Of a stretch of 39,897 nucleotides of DNA, positions 24,515 to 33,444 are shown piece by piece. The notes beneath the pieces are model-generated. The model was given only the letters and a program-made list of their open reading frames with translations. It did not search any database and was not told where the DNA came from. How positions within the stretch are numbered: position 1 is the first letter of the stretch; each line of letters begins with the position of its first letter. The DNA lies in contig CAIVVS010000293.1 in the NCBI GenBank assembly GCA_903909415.1, forward strand, positions 1 to 39,897, given 5' to 3'. The DNA comes from an uncultured Pseudomonadota bacterium. Its GTDB lineage: Bacteria; Pseudomonadota; Gammaproteobacteria; Burkholderiales; SG8-39. A program made the position numbers and the translations under genes.

Positions 24515-27500
24515 ATGTCCAACCGCGCCGCCACGCCTGATTCCGAAGCCATGGCCGCCGTCGCGCCCGCCGCCGGCCCGACCGCTGCCGCGGGCCGCGC
24601 GTCCTGGCTGGGCCGCCCGCTCGAGCGCGTCGAGGACGCGGCCCTGCTCACCGGGCGCGGCCGCTTTGCGGACGACATCGGCGAGCGTCCCGGCACCCTT
24701 CACGCGGCCATCCTGCGCTCGCCGCATGCGCATGCGCGCATCCTGTCCGTGGACGCCTGCGCCGCGCTGGCGATGAAGGGCGTGCGCGCGGTGCTCACGG
24801 GCGTCGACCTGCGCGCCTGGTCCGCGCCCTTCGTGGTCGGCGTGAAGCAGCCGATGGAGCACTGGTGCCTGGCGGTGGACAAGGTCCGCTACGCCGGCGA
24901 GCCGGTCGCCGTGGTGGTGGCCGAGGACCGCTACCTCGCCGAGGACGCGCTGGACGCGGTGCGCGTCGAGTACCAGCCGCTGCCGGCGGTGGCCGAACCG
25001 TCGCGCGCGGCGGCTGCCGGTGCGCCGGTGCTGCATGAGGCGGTCGGCTCCAACGTGGTCTCGGACCGGGCTTTCACCTATGGCGATGCGCAGGCGCAGT
25101 TCGATGCTCCTGACACGCGGCGCATCCAGGTGGACGTGCGCTTTCCGCGCAACTCGTGCACGCCGATCGAGGGTTACGTGGTGCTGGCCGAGCACCTGCC
25201 CGGGGACGAGGGCTATGAGGTGCTGTCGAATTTCATGGGGCCGTTCTCGATCGCCGCGGTGATGGCGCTGGCGCTCAAGGTGCCGGCCTCGCGCCTGCGC
25301 CTGCGCAGCCCGCGCGATTCCGGCGGCAGCTTCGGCATCAAGCAGGGCGTGTTCCCTTACACGGTGGCGATGTGCCTGGCCTCGCGCAAGGCCGGCGCCC
25401 CGGTGAAGTGGGTGCAGGACCGGCTGGAACACCTGCAGGATTCATCCACCTCCACCGCGCGCGTCACCACGCTCGCCGCCGCCGTCGGCCCGGACGGGCG
25501 CATACGCGCGCTGGACTGGGACCAACTGGACGATTGCGGCGGTTACCTGCGCGCGCCCGAACCGGCGACCTTCTACCGCATGCACGGCGCGCTGTCCGGC
25601 GCCTACGACATCCGCCACCTGCGGGTGCGCAACCGCGTGGTGTTGACCAACCGCATGCCGGCCGGCCTGAACCGCGGCTTCGGCGGGCCGCAGGTCTACC
25701 TTGCGCTCGAGCGCCTCATGCAGAAGGTCGCGGTCGAACTCGGGCTGGACCCGCTGGCCGTGTACCGGCGCAACTTCGTGCCGTCCGGCGCCTTCCCGTA
25801 CCGCGCGGCGGCGGGCGCGCTGTACGACTCGGGCGACTACCCGGCGGGCATGGAACTGGCGCTGCGCGAGGGCGGCCATGCCGAACTGCTGGCGCGCCGC
25901 GATGCCGCTCGCCGCGAGGGGCGGCTCTTCGGCATCGGCTACGCCGCCATCGTCGAGCCCTCGATTTCCAACATGGGCTACATCACCACGGTGATGACCC
26001 CGGAAGCGCGCGCCAAGGCCGGCCCCAAGAACGGCGGCACGGCGTGCGCCACGGTCGCGATCGACGCGCTCGGCGCGGTGAGCTGCACTGTCGCCTCGGT
26101 GCCGCAGGGGCAGGGCCACATCACAGTCTGCGCGCAGGTGCTGGCCGATGTGTTCGGTCTCACGCCGCGCGACATCATGGTGAACGTGGAGCTCGATACC
26201 GCGCGCGACGCCTGGACGGTGGCCTCGGGCAACTACTCCAGCCGCTTTGCCGGCGCGGTGGCCGGCACCGTGCACCTCGCGGGCATGCGCCTGCGCGACA
26301 AGCTGGCGCGCATCGCCGCGCCGCAACTGGGCTGCGCGCCCGGGGACGTGGTGTTCGCCGGCGGCAAACTCGCCAGCGCGAAGGCACCCGACAAGGCGCT
26401 GGGCTTCGCGCGGCTCGCTGGTGGCGCGCACTGGGCGCCCGCGCTGCTGCCGGCCGGGGAGGAGCCCGGGCTGCGCGAGACGGTGTTCTGGACACCCGAG
26501 TGCCTCACCGCGCCGGACGCCGAAGACCACGTGAACACCTCGGCCGCCTACGGCTTCGCCTTCGACATCTGCGCGCTGGAGATCGAGCGCGACACAGGCC
26601 GGGTACGCATCGACCGCTATGTCACTGCGCATGACGCGGGCACCCTGCTGAATCCGGCGCTCGTCGACGGCCAGATCCGCGGCGCCTTCGCGCAGGGGCT
26701 GGGCGTGGCCTTGATGGAGGAGTTCGCCTGGGGCGAGGACGGCTCCTTCCTGTCCGGCACCTTCGCCGACTACCTGGTGCCCACCACCATGGAAGTGCCC
26801 GAGCCGGTGATCCTGCACATGGAGTCGCCGTCGCCGTTCACGCCGCTGGGCGCCAAGGGCCTGGGCGAGGGCAACAACATGAGCACGCCGGTGTGCATTG
26901 CCAACGCGATCTCCGACGCGCTGGCCGCGGAACTCGGCGCGCGCTTCGACGCGGATGCGATCACCCTCCCGATGACGCCCTCGCGCATCCTCGCGTTGCT
27001 GGAACCCCAGGAGCGGCCGCCGGCCGTGCCGGTCGCGAAGCACGATGCGCCGGCCTCCGGCCACGGCCTGAGCATGCGCGGCACGGTGCGCCTGCCGGCC
27101 ACGCCGGAACAGGTGTTCGCGGTGCTGATGGATCCGACGCGCCTGGCGCGCGTGGTGCCGGGCTGCAAGCGGATGGAAGCCACCGGGCCGGGTCGCTATG
27201 CCGCCGACGTGGTGCTGGGCGTGGGCCTGGTCAAGGCGCGCTTCCAGGGCACGGTGCTGCTGGCCGAGGTGGACGCGCCGCGGTCGCTGCGCCTGTCCGG
27301 TGGCGGCAGCGGCGCGCTCGGCAGCACCGAGGGCAGCGGGACGCTCAGGCTGGATCCGGCCGGCGACGGCTGCCTGCTGCACTATGAATACGGCGTGTCG
27401 GCCAACGGCAAGATCGCCGCGGTAGGCGCGCGCCTGCTGGAAGGCGCGACCGTGATCGTGCTGGAAGAGTTGTTCGTGCGCCTGGGCAACGAGGCCGCGG

Positions 27501-27574
27501 GCCAAGCCGGGGGTGACGATCGGGCGGGCGGGATCAGGGGAATGCTGCGCGGCATCTTCGGGGGCAAGCCGTGA
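24515..27574 (+). CDS. hmfA: Molybdenum hydroxylase large subunit fused to a CoxG/SRPBCC domain, probable furoyl-CoA dehydrogenase HmfA
   Basis: 1019-residue xanthine-dehydrogenase-family catalytic subunit. The a/b hammerhead domain begins near residue 30 (GRPLERVEDAALLTGRGRFADDI). The molybdopterin-binding domains follow to about residue 840, with RGFGGPQ and the catalytic glutamate E785 in GAKGLGEGNN. From about residue 853 to 990 an SRPBCC domain like CoxG is fused (SMRGTVRLPATPEQVFAVL ... GCKRMEATGPGRYAADV). The AYRCSFR active-site loop of form I CO dehydrogenase is absent. In the Hmf pathway this subunit hydroxylates 2-furoyl-CoA at C5 with water as oxygen source. That assignment rests on gene order (large, FAD, Fe-S, CoA ligase, crotonase, UbiD). 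No ribosome site precedes ATG 24515, and ATG 24551 is an alternative. No signal peptide, so cytoplasmic. Confidence 0.78.
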   Translation: MSNRAATPDSEAMAAVAPAAGPTAAAGRASWLGRPLERVEDAALLTGRGRFADDIGERPGTLHAAILRSPHAHARILSVDACAALAMKGVRAVLTGVDLRAWSAPFVVGVKQPMEHWCLAVDKVRYAGEPVAVVVAEDRYLAEDALDAVRVEYQPLPAVAEPSRAAAAGAPVLHEAVGSNVVSDRAFTYGDAQAQFDAPDTRRIQVDVRFPRNSCTPIEGYVVLAEHLPGDEGYEVLSNFMGPFSIAAVMALALKVPASRLRLRSPRDSGGSFGIKQGVFPYTVAMCLASRKAGAPVKWVQDRLEHLQDSSTSTARVTTLAAAVGPDGRIRALDWDQLDDCGGYLRAPEPATFYRMHGALSGAYDIRHLRVRNRVVLTNRMPAGLNRGFGGPQVYLALERLMQKVAVELGLDPLAVYRRNFVPSGAFPYRAAAGALYDSGDYPAGMELALREGGHAELLARRDAARREGRLFGIGYAAIVEPSISNMGYITTVMTPEARAKAGPKNGGTACATVAIDALGAVSCTVASVPQGQGHITVCAQVLADVFGLTPRDIMVNVELDTARDAWTVASGNYSSRFAGAVAGTVHLAGMRLRDKLARIAAPQLGCAPGDVVFAGGKLASAKAPDKALGFARLAGGAHWAPALLPAGEEPGLRETVFWTPECLTAPDAEDHVNTSAAYGFAFDICALEIERDTGRVRIDRYVTAHDAGTLLNPALVDGQIRGAFAQGLGVALMEEFAWGEDGSFLSGTFADYLVPTTMEVPEPVILHMESPSPFTPLGAKGLGEGNNMSTPVCIANAISDALAAELGARFDADAITLPMTPSRILALLEPQERPPAVPVAKHDAPASGHGLSMRGTVRLPATPEQVFAVLMDPTRLARVVPGCKRMEATGPGRYAADVVLGVGLVKARFQGTVLLAEVDAPRSLRLSGGGSGALGSTEGSGTLRLDPAGDGCLLHYEYGVSANGKIAAVGARLLEGATVIVLEELFVRLGNEAAGQAGGDDRAGGIRGMLRGIFGGKP

Positions 27575-27590
27575 CGCGCGGGGGCAGGCC

Positions 27591-28430
27591 ATGAAACCGG
27601 CCGCCTTCGACTACGTGCGCGCCGACACCGCGGCCGAGGCCGTGGCCCTGCTCGCCGAGCACGGCGAGCAGGCGCGGGTGCTGGCTGGTGGCCAGTCGCT
27701 GATGGCGGTGCTGAACATGCGCCTGGCCCAGCCCGCGGTGCTGGTGGACATCAGCCGCGCACCGGACCTCGGCTACCTCCGGGTGGACGGCAATGAACTC
27801 GTGGTGGGCGCGGCCTGCACCCAGGCGCAGGTCGAGGCGCGCAGCGGACTCGCCGCGCAGGTGCCGCTGCTCGCGCAACTGTTCCCGCACCTGGGCCATT
27901 TCCAGACCCGCAACCGCGGCACGGTCTGCGGCTCGATCGCGCACGCCGACCCGAGCGCGGAATTGCCGCTGGCCCTGCTGGCGCTGGGCGGCAGCGTGCT
28001 GCTGCGCTCGGCGCGCGGCGAGCGGCGCGTCGGCGCGGACGCATTCTTCACCGGGATGCTGGCTACCGCGCGCGCGCCGGACGAACTGCTGGTCGAGGCG
28101 CGGTTCCCGCTCGCCGCGCCGGGGGATGCGCAGGCCTTCCAGGAGGTGGCGATGCGCCACGGGGATTACGCCATCGTGGCGCTGGCGGCGGTGCGCGACG
28201 CGCGCGGCCTGCGGCTGGCCGTGGGCGGGGTCGCGGACCGGCCGCGGGTGCTGGCGCTGGACGGTGTCACAGGCGACAAGGCCGTCGTGGATGCATTGAA
28301 CGAATTCGCCTGGTCGCTGAACGCGCGCGACGACGTGCATGCCAGCGCCGCCTACCGGCGCTCGCTGGTGCGCTCGCTGGGCGCGAAGCTGGTCGAGCGG
28401 GTGACCCAGGGCGGGGAGGGAGCGGCATGA
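27591..28430 (+). CDS. hmfB: FAD-binding medium subunit of the molybdenum hydroxylase, probable HmfB
   Basis: 279-residue CoxM-type flavoprotein. The FAD motifs are A32-G33-G34-Q-S and R109-GTVCGSIAHADPSAE; the second shows Cys113 where Gly is common. It passes electrons from the Fe-S subunit to an acceptor. It starts 16 bases after hmfA and overlaps hmfC by ATGA, so the three subunits are co-translated. Confidence 0.82.
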   Translation: MKPAAFDYVRADTAAEAVALLAEHGEQARVLAGGQSLMAVLNMRLAQPAVLVDISRAPDLGYLRVDGNELVVGAACTQAQVEARSGLAAQVPLLAQLFPHLGHFQTRNRGTVCGSIAHADPSAELPLALLALGGSVLLRSARGERRVGADAFFTGMLATARAPDELLVEARFPLAAPGDAQAFQEVAMRHGDYAIVALAAVRDARGLRLAVGGVADRPRVLALDGVTGDKAVVDALNEFAWSLNARDDVHASAAYRRSLVRSLGAKLVERVTQGGEGAA

Positions 28431-28957
28431 AGCGCTACGCATCCGGTGAGCGGCACCTGATCCGGCTCACGCTCAATGGCCGGCCGCGCGAAGGCTGGTG
28501 CGAGCCGCGCATGCTGCTCACCGACTTCCTGCGCGGCGAACTCGGCGCCACCGGCACGCATGTGGGCTGCGAGCATGGCGTGTGCGGCGCCTGCACGGTG
28601 CAGATCGACGGCGTCGCGCAGCGCGCCTGCCTGACGCTGGCGGTGCAGGCGGACGGGCGCGAGCTGCGCACGGTCGAGGGCCTGGCCGATGAACAAGGGA
28701 CACTGGGCGCGCTGCAGGAAGCCTTCCGCCGCCACCATGCGCTGCAATGCGGTTACTGCACCGCTGGCATCCTGATGTCGTCCGCCGACTACCTGGCGCG
28801 CAACCCACGGCCGACCGAGGGCGAAGTACGCGAGATGTTGTCCGGCCACCTGTGCCGCTGCACCGGCTACACCAACATTGTGCGTGCGGTGCTCGATGCA
28901 GCGCAGGTGCTGGACCAGGGCGCGACCGCCCAGGGCGGGGGTATTCCGCATGCTTGA
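28427..28957 (+). CDS. hmfC: 2Fe-2S small subunit of the molybdenum hydroxylase, probable HmfC
   Basis: 176-residue CoxS-type protein with two [2Fe-2S] sites: C48, C53, C56, C68 (plant ferredoxin fold) and C108, C111, C143, C145 (four-helix fold next to the cofactor). It relays electrons from Mo to FAD. The tail after residue 160 is longer than usual and poorly structured. It overlaps the start of the CoA-ligase gene by eight bases, so the operon is very compact. Confidence 0.85.
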   Translation: MKRYASGERHLIRLTLNGRPREGWCEPRMLLTDFLRGELGATGTHVGCEHGVCGACTVQIDGVAQRACLTLAVQADGRELRTVEGLADEQGTLGALQEAFRRHHALQCGYCTAGILMSSADYLARNPRPTEGEVREMLSGHLCRCTGYTNIVRAVLDAAQVLDQGATAQGGGIPHA

Positions 28958-30491
28958 CCTCGGCCGCACCTTCCTGCAAAGCGTGGAGCGCAGCCCGCGC
29001 GCCACCGCCATCGTCGACGGCGCGGTGCGCATGGACTACGCCGCCTGGTTTGAGCGCATCGCGGCGGTCGCGGGCGGCCTGCATTCGCTCGGCCTGTCGC
29101 GCGGCGACCACCTGCTGGTGGTGCTGCAGAACCGCTGGGAGATGGCGACGCTGCACTGGGCCTGCCAGTTCCTGGGCGTGATCGTCACGCCGCTGAACTG
29201 GCGCGCCAAGCCGGAGGAAGTGGATTACTGCGCGCTGGATGCGGAGGCGAAGGCGGTCGCGTACGAAGCGGCGAGCGCGGCGGCGGTGATGGCCTCGCGG
29301 GCCTGTGCCGGCCTGCCGCGCATCGGCATCGGCGCTGGCGTGGAGGGCGCCTCGCTCTCCTTCGAGGCCCTGCTGGCGGGTACGCCGCCGGAACCGTTGC
29401 TCAACGCCGGGCCCGAGGACATCTCGCTGATGCTCTACACCTCGGGCACCACGGGCAAGCCCAAGGGTGTGCCGCGACGCCACCGCGCCGAGCGCGCCGC
29501 GGCGCTGGCCCACGTGGCGCAGAACCTGTACCGCATCGGCGAATGCACCCTGGGCGTGATGCCGCTGTACCACACCATGGGCGTGCGTTCGTTGCTGGCG
29601 ATGGCGCTGGTCGACGGTTGCCTGGTGTGCCAGCCGCGCTTCGACGCGGGCGGTGCGCTGGACCTGATCGCAGCGCACGGCGTGACCCACCTGTACCTGG
29701 TGCCCACGCTGTACCACGACCTGCTGGCGCATCCGTCGTTCACGCAGGAACGGGTGAAGACCGTGACCAAGCTCGGCTTCGCCGGTGCGCCCATGCACGA
29801 CGCGTTGCTGGCGCGGCTCACCGGCGCGTTCTCGCCCGAGCTGTTCGTGAACCACTACGGGTCGTCGGAGATCTACACCTTCAGCATCGCGCAGGACGCG
29901 CGGCGCAAGCCCGGCTGCGCCGGCCGCGCCGGTATCAATGCGCGCATCCGGGTGGTGAAGCTGGACCCGCCGGATCGCAAATCGGGTCCCGACGACCTGG
30001 CTGCGCCCATGGAAGAAGGCCAGGTGATCGCGGAACTGGCCGGCGACGAGGCCTTCGAGGGCTACTGGAACCGGCCCGACGCGGACGCGCGCGCGCTGCG
30101 CGAGGGCTGGTACTTCACCGGCGACACCGGCTACATGGACGCGGACGGCGAACTGTTCGTCACCGGCCGCGTGGACGACATGATCATTTCCGGCGGGGAG
30201 AACATCTCGCCGGTGGACATCGAGTCGGTGCTGTCGCTGCATGCGGCGGTGGACGAGGTCGCGGTTGCCGGCCTGCCCGACGAGCGCTGGGGCCAGAAGG
30301 TGGTGGCCTTCGTGAAGCCGCGCGCCGGCCATTCGCCGGATGCGGCGCTGCTGGACGCGCACTGCCGCGGCTCGGACCTGATGAGCTTCAAGCGCCCGCG
30401 CGAGTACGTGTTCGTGCGCGCCATCCCCAAGTCGCCGGTGGGCAAGATCCTGCGCCGGCTGCTGGTGGCGGGCGAGTACGAGAAACTATGA
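28950..30491 (+). CDS. hmfD: Acyl-CoA synthetase, probable 2-furoyl-CoA ligase HmfD
   Basis: 513-residue ANL-superfamily acid:CoA ligase. The ATP/AMP motif is Y163-TSGTTGKPKG, the hinge/A8 region is YFTGDTGYMDADGELFVTGR followed by VDDMIISGGENISPVDIESV, and the catalytic lysine is K499 in SPVGKILRRLL. It would make 2-furoyl-CoA from furoate, ATP and CoA to feed the dehydrogenase encoded by the three genes before it. Sequence alone cannot separate furoate from benzoate-like or alicyclic acids; the neighbours decide. Confidence 0.75.
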   Translation: MLDLGRTFLQSVERSPRATAIVDGAVRMDYAAWFERIAAVAGGLHSLGLSRGDHLLVVLQNRWEMATLHWACQFLGVIVTPLNWRAKPEEVDYCALDAEAKAVAYEAASAAAVMASRACAGLPRIGIGAGVEGASLSFEALLAGTPPEPLLNAGPEDISLMLYTSGTTGKPKGVPRRHRAERAAALAHVAQNLYRIGECTLGVMPLYHTMGVRSLLAMALVDGCLVCQPRFDAGGALDLIAAHGVTHLYLVPTLYHDLLAHPSFTQERVKTVTKLGFAGAPMHDALLARLTGAFSPELFVNHYGSSEIYTFSIAQDARRKPGCAGRAGINARIRVVKLDPPDRKSGPDDLAAPMEEGQVIAELAGDEAFEGYWNRPDADARALREGWYFTGDTGYMDADGELFVTGRVDDMIISGGENISPVDIESVLSLHAAVDEVAVAGLPDERWGQKVVAFVKPRAGHSPDAALLDAHCRGSDLMSFKRPREYVFVRAIPKSPVGKILRRLLVAGEYEKL

Positions 30492-30536
30492 CCCCTGCCG
30501 CCTGACCGAGGCCGGGACGCAACCCCTGGAGAACGT

Positions 30537-31325
30537 ATGAGCAACGCCCCCCTGCCCGCCACCGACGGCTTCCGCATCGACGTGGACGCCGCGCGCGAGC
30601 GCGCCGACATCATCCTCGCCCGCCCGCCGCTGAACGTGGTGCTGATGCCGCAGCGCGAGCAGCTGCGCGTCGCCTTCGAGGCGCTGGACGCGGACGACGC
30701 GGTGCGCATCATCGTGCTGCGCACCGAGGGCGAACACTTCTCGAGCGGCGGCGACATCAAGGGCTTCATGGCGGCCAGCCCCGAGCACGTGTCGAAGCTC
30801 GCGTGGAACATCGCCGCGCCGGCGCGCTGCAGCAAGCCGGTCATCGCTGCGGTGCGCGGCTACTGCTTCGGCGTGGGCTTCGAGCTGTCGCTCGCCTGCG
30901 ACTTCCGCATCGCTTCCGAGACCGCGCAGTTCGCGCTGCCGGAACAGAAGCTCGGGCAGATTCCCGGCTCGGGCGGCTCGGCGCGGCTGCAGAAGATGGT
31001 CGGCATCGCTCGCACCAAGGACATCGTGATGCGCTCGCGCCGCATCCCGGCGAAGCAGGCGCTGGACTGGGGCATCGTGCTCGACTGCGTGCCGGACGCG
31101 CAGCTCGAATCCGCGACCGACGCGCTGGTGGAGGAATTACGCGCGTTCTCGCCGCTGGCGCAGCGCACCGCCAAGGCGTTGCTGAACCAGACCGAGGACG
31201 CGATGCTCACCACCGCGATCGAACTGGAAGGCCACAGCTACAGCCGGCTGCGCATGTCCGAGGACTTCAAGGAAGGCGTCGAGGCCTTCCACGGCAAGCG
31301 CAAGCCGCAGTTCAAGGGGCGCTGA
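30537..31325 (+). CDS. hmfE: Crotonase-family protein, probable 2-oxoglutaryl-CoA hydrolase HmfE
   Basis: 262-residue enoyl-CoA hydratase/isomerase superfamily enzyme. The oxyanion-hole segments are EHFSSGGDIKGF and the CoA-binding FGVGFELSLACDFRIA. The first catalytic Glu position is kept (ALPEQKLGQIPGSGG), but the second, aligned to rat hydratase Glu164, is Asp (ARTKDIVM). That fits a function other than simple hydration. In the furoate pathway this family member opens or hydrolyses the product of 5-hydroxyfuroyl-CoA to release 2-oxoglutarate. The ribosome site TGGAGA precedes ATG 30537, 45 bases after hmfD. Confidence 0.72.
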   Translation: MSNAPLPATDGFRIDVDAARERADIILARPPLNVVLMPQREQLRVAFEALDADDAVRIIVLRTEGEHFSSGGDIKGFMAASPEHVSKLAWNIAAPARCSKPVIAAVRGYCFGVGFELSLACDFRIASETAQFALPEQKLGQIPGSGGSARLQKMVGIARTKDIVMRSRRIPAKQALDWGIVLDCVPDAQLESATDALVEELRAFSPLAQRTAKALLNQTEDAMLTTAIELEGHSYSRLRMSEDFKEGVEAFHGKRKPQFKGR

Positions 31326-31410
31326 GCGGCATGCCGGTTGGGCCCGCGGTGGCCAGAAATTGGCTGGAAATAGGTTAAGTGGCTGATTATATTAAAGAAA
31401 TGACATTCCT
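31326..31410 (+). promoter_or_regulatory. AT-rich leader before the UbiD-family gene
   Basis: From about 31350 the base composition drops sharply to AT-rich, including TATATT at 31388-31393. No ribosome site of standard form precedes the ATG. A secondary promoter is possible but no matching -35 is clear. Confidence 0.35.
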
Positions 31411-32805
31411 ATGAGCGCACCCTATCCCACCTTCCGCAGCTGGATGCGACGCCTCGCCGACAGCAACCGGCTGTCCGTCGCGCGCGAGGGCGTGGCGCTG
31501 GAGTTCGGCGTTGCGGCGCTGGCCAAGCGCATGGACGGCGAGAAGGCCGTGCTGTTCCCCAACCCGGACGGCCACCCGGTGCCGGTGGTGTCCGGCCTGG
31601 TGTCGGTGCGCGAGTGGATCGCCGAGGCCATGGGCGTGCCGCTCGCCGACATGCACGCGCACTTCCGCAAGGCCGCCGAGGCGCCCATTCCGTGGCGGGA
31701 GGTGCCCCGCGCCGAGGCGCCGGCGCAGCAGGTGGTGATACGCGAGCGCATCGACCTGCGCCGCATCCTGCCCATCCCGCGCCACAACGAGCACGACAGC
31801 GCGCCCTACATCACCGCCGGGCTGGTGATCGCGCGCAACCCGAAGACCGGCATCCAGAACGTCTCGATCAACCGCATCCAGGTCAATGCCGCGGACCGCG
31901 CCGCGCTGCTGATCCTGCCGCGCCACCTCGCGGCCTATTTCGCCGACGCCGAGGCGATGGGCCAGCCGCTGCCGATCGCCATCGTGATCGGCGTGGACCC
32001 GCTGACGCTGCTCGCGTCGCAGGCGATCACGCCCATCGACCACGACGAGCTGGAGGTCGCCGGCGCGCTGCACGGCGAGCCGCTGCCGGTGGTGAAGTGC
32101 GTCACCAGCGAGGTGCGGGTGCCGGCGCATGCCGAGATCGTGATCGAGGCGCACCTGCTGCCGGGGGTGCGCGAGGAAGAGGGGCCGTTCGGCGAGTTCC
32201 CGCGTTACTACAGCCCCAAGGAGGACCGCGAGGTGTTCCAGGTCGACTGCGTGACCCACAGGCGGGACCCGGTCTACCACACCATCGTGCCGGCGGCGCT
32301 GGAGCACCTGCTGCTGGGGGCGATCCCGCGCGAGGCCACGCTGCTCGCGCACCTGAAGCGCAGCTTCCCCAACGTGACGGCGGTGCACCTGGCCATTGGC
32401 GGCACCTGTCGCTACCACCTGTACGTGCAAATGAGGAAGACCCGCGAGGGCGAGCCCAAGAACGTGATCATGGGCGCCTTCGCCGGCCACTACGACGTCA
32501 AGCACGTGGTGGTGGTGGACGAGGACGTGGACGTGAACGATCCCGGCCAGGTCGAGTGGGCGGTGGCCACGCGCTTCCAGGCCGACCGCGACCTGGTGGT
32601 GGTGCCGGGCGCGCTGGGGTCGGTGCTCGATCCCTCCACCGACGCCGGCATCAGCGCCAAGATGGGCCTGGACGCCACCCGGCCGCTGAAGTACGAGGGA
32701 TACAGCTTCACCCGCATCCACATCCCGGGCGAGGACACGGTGGACCCGGCGAAGGAACTGTCGGCGCCCGACCCCGCGGAAATGGGGCGGATGTTCCGCG
32801 ACTGA
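31411..32805 (+). CDS. hmfF: UbiD-family prenyl-FMN decarboxylase, probable 2,5-furandicarboxylate decarboxylase HmfF
   Basis: 464-residue UbiD-fold decarboxylase. The prFMN/metal motif N150-x-S152-x-x-R155 and the catalytic acidic pair E257 and E262 (EEEGPFGEFPRYYS) are intact. H299 and R307 are eight residues apart, the same spacing as the His296/Arg304 pair that, as I recall, contacts substrate in the Pelotomaculum HmfF structure. The proposed reaction is 2,5-furandicarboxylate to 2-furoate plus CO2, feeding HmfD. The enzyme needs prenyl-FMN from a UbiX-type protein (HmfG), which is not in the window. It follows hmfE by 85 AT-rich bases. Other UbiD substrates (aromatic or heteroaromatic acids) remain possible. 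Confidence 0.75.
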   Translation: MSAPYPTFRSWMRRLADSNRLSVAREGVALEFGVAALAKRMDGEKAVLFPNPDGHPVPVVSGLVSVREWIAEAMGVPLADMHAHFRKAAEAPIPWREVPRAEAPAQQVVIRERIDLRRILPIPRHNEHDSAPYITAGLVIARNPKTGIQNVSINRIQVNAADRAALLILPRHLAAYFADAEAMGQPLPIAIVIGVDPLTLLASQAITPIDHDELEVAGALHGEPLPVVKCVTSEVRVPAHAEIVIEAHLLPGVREEEGPFGEFPRYYSPKEDREVFQVDCVTHRRDPVYHTIVPAALEHLLLGAIPREATLLAHLKRSFPNVTAVHLAIGGTCRYHLYVQMRKTREGEPKNVIMGAFAGHYDVKHVVVVDEDVDVNDPGQVEWAVATRFQADRDLVVVPGALGSVLDPSTDAGISAKMGLDATRPLKYEGYSFTRIHIPGEDTVDPAKELSAPDPAEMGRMFRD

Positions 32806-32980
32806 GTGCGAGGTGCCGGGCGGTACGCCCGGGCCTTCCCGCCCTGGCCGCCCGCCCGTCGCGAACCGCAATGCAGCATGGCCCCGCGCCGTGGACTTGT
32901 CCCCGGTGCGGGAATAAACTGCGTCCGACCGTCCGGCCCAGGACGGCAGGCAGATCCCCAGCACACCAAGGAGGAGTTCC
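32806..32980 (+). promoter_or_regulatory. Intergenic region before the second molybdenum hydroxylase
   Basis: The 175 bases contain GGAATAAA (32911-32918) and a small inverted repeat CCGTCC/GGACGG (32929-32946), then AGGAGGA before the ATG. The GGAAT element followed by CGTC recalls ECF-sigma promoters, but the spacing is not convincing. No hairpin terminator is seen after hmfF. Confidence 0.25.
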
Positions 32981-33433
32981 ATGGTTTCACTTACCGTCAA
33001 CGGCAAGGCGGCCGATGTCGACATGCCCGATGACACGCCGCTGTTGTGGGCGCTGCGCGACCACCTCGGCCTCACCGGCACCAAGTTCGGCTGCGGCGCG
33101 TCCCAGTGCGGCGCCTGCACCGTGCACGTCAACGGCCAGCCCCGGCGCTCCTGCGTCACGCCCATCTCGGCGGTGAAGGGCCAGAAGGTCACCACCATCG
33201 AGGGCCTGTCCAAGGATGGCAAGCATCCGCTGCAGAAGGCCTGGATCGAGGAGCAGGTGCCGCAGTGCGGCTACTGCCAGTCCGGCCAGCTGATGACCGC
33301 GGCCGCGCTGCTGGCGAAGAACAAGTCGCCCTCGCGCGCGCAGATCGTGCAGGCCATGAGCGGCAACATCTGCCGCTGCGGCACCTACAACAAGATCATC
33401 GCCGCGGTGCAACGCGCGGCGAAGACGGCCTGA
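32981..33433 (+). CDS. 2Fe-2S subunit of an isoquinoline 1-oxidoreductase/aldehyde oxidase-type molybdenum hydroxylase
   Basis: 150-residue IorA-like protein with ligands C38, C43, C46, C58 and C96, C99, C131, C133 for two [2Fe-2S] clusters. It pairs with the large subunit 11 bases downstream. It has no signal peptide of its own; in this family it is carried across the membrane by the Tat signal of the partner. A strong AGGAGG site precedes ATG 32981. Confidence 0.88.
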   Translation: MVSLTVNGKAADVDMPDDTPLLWALRDHLGLTGTKFGCGASQCGACTVHVNGQPRRSCVTPISAVKGQKVTTIEGLSKDGKHPLQKAWIEEQVPQCGYCQSGQLMTAAALLAKNKSPSRAQIVQAMSGNICRCGTYNKIIAAVQRAAKTA

Positions 33434-33444
33434 GGAGCGCGACC

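Noticed and set aside
24515..28957. Aerobic CO dehydrogenase (coxMSL) with coxG
   Set aside because: The large subunit lacks the AYRCSFR loop of form I CoxL, the gene order is L-M-S, and CoA-ligase and crotonase genes follow directly, which points to an acyl-CoA hydroxylase.
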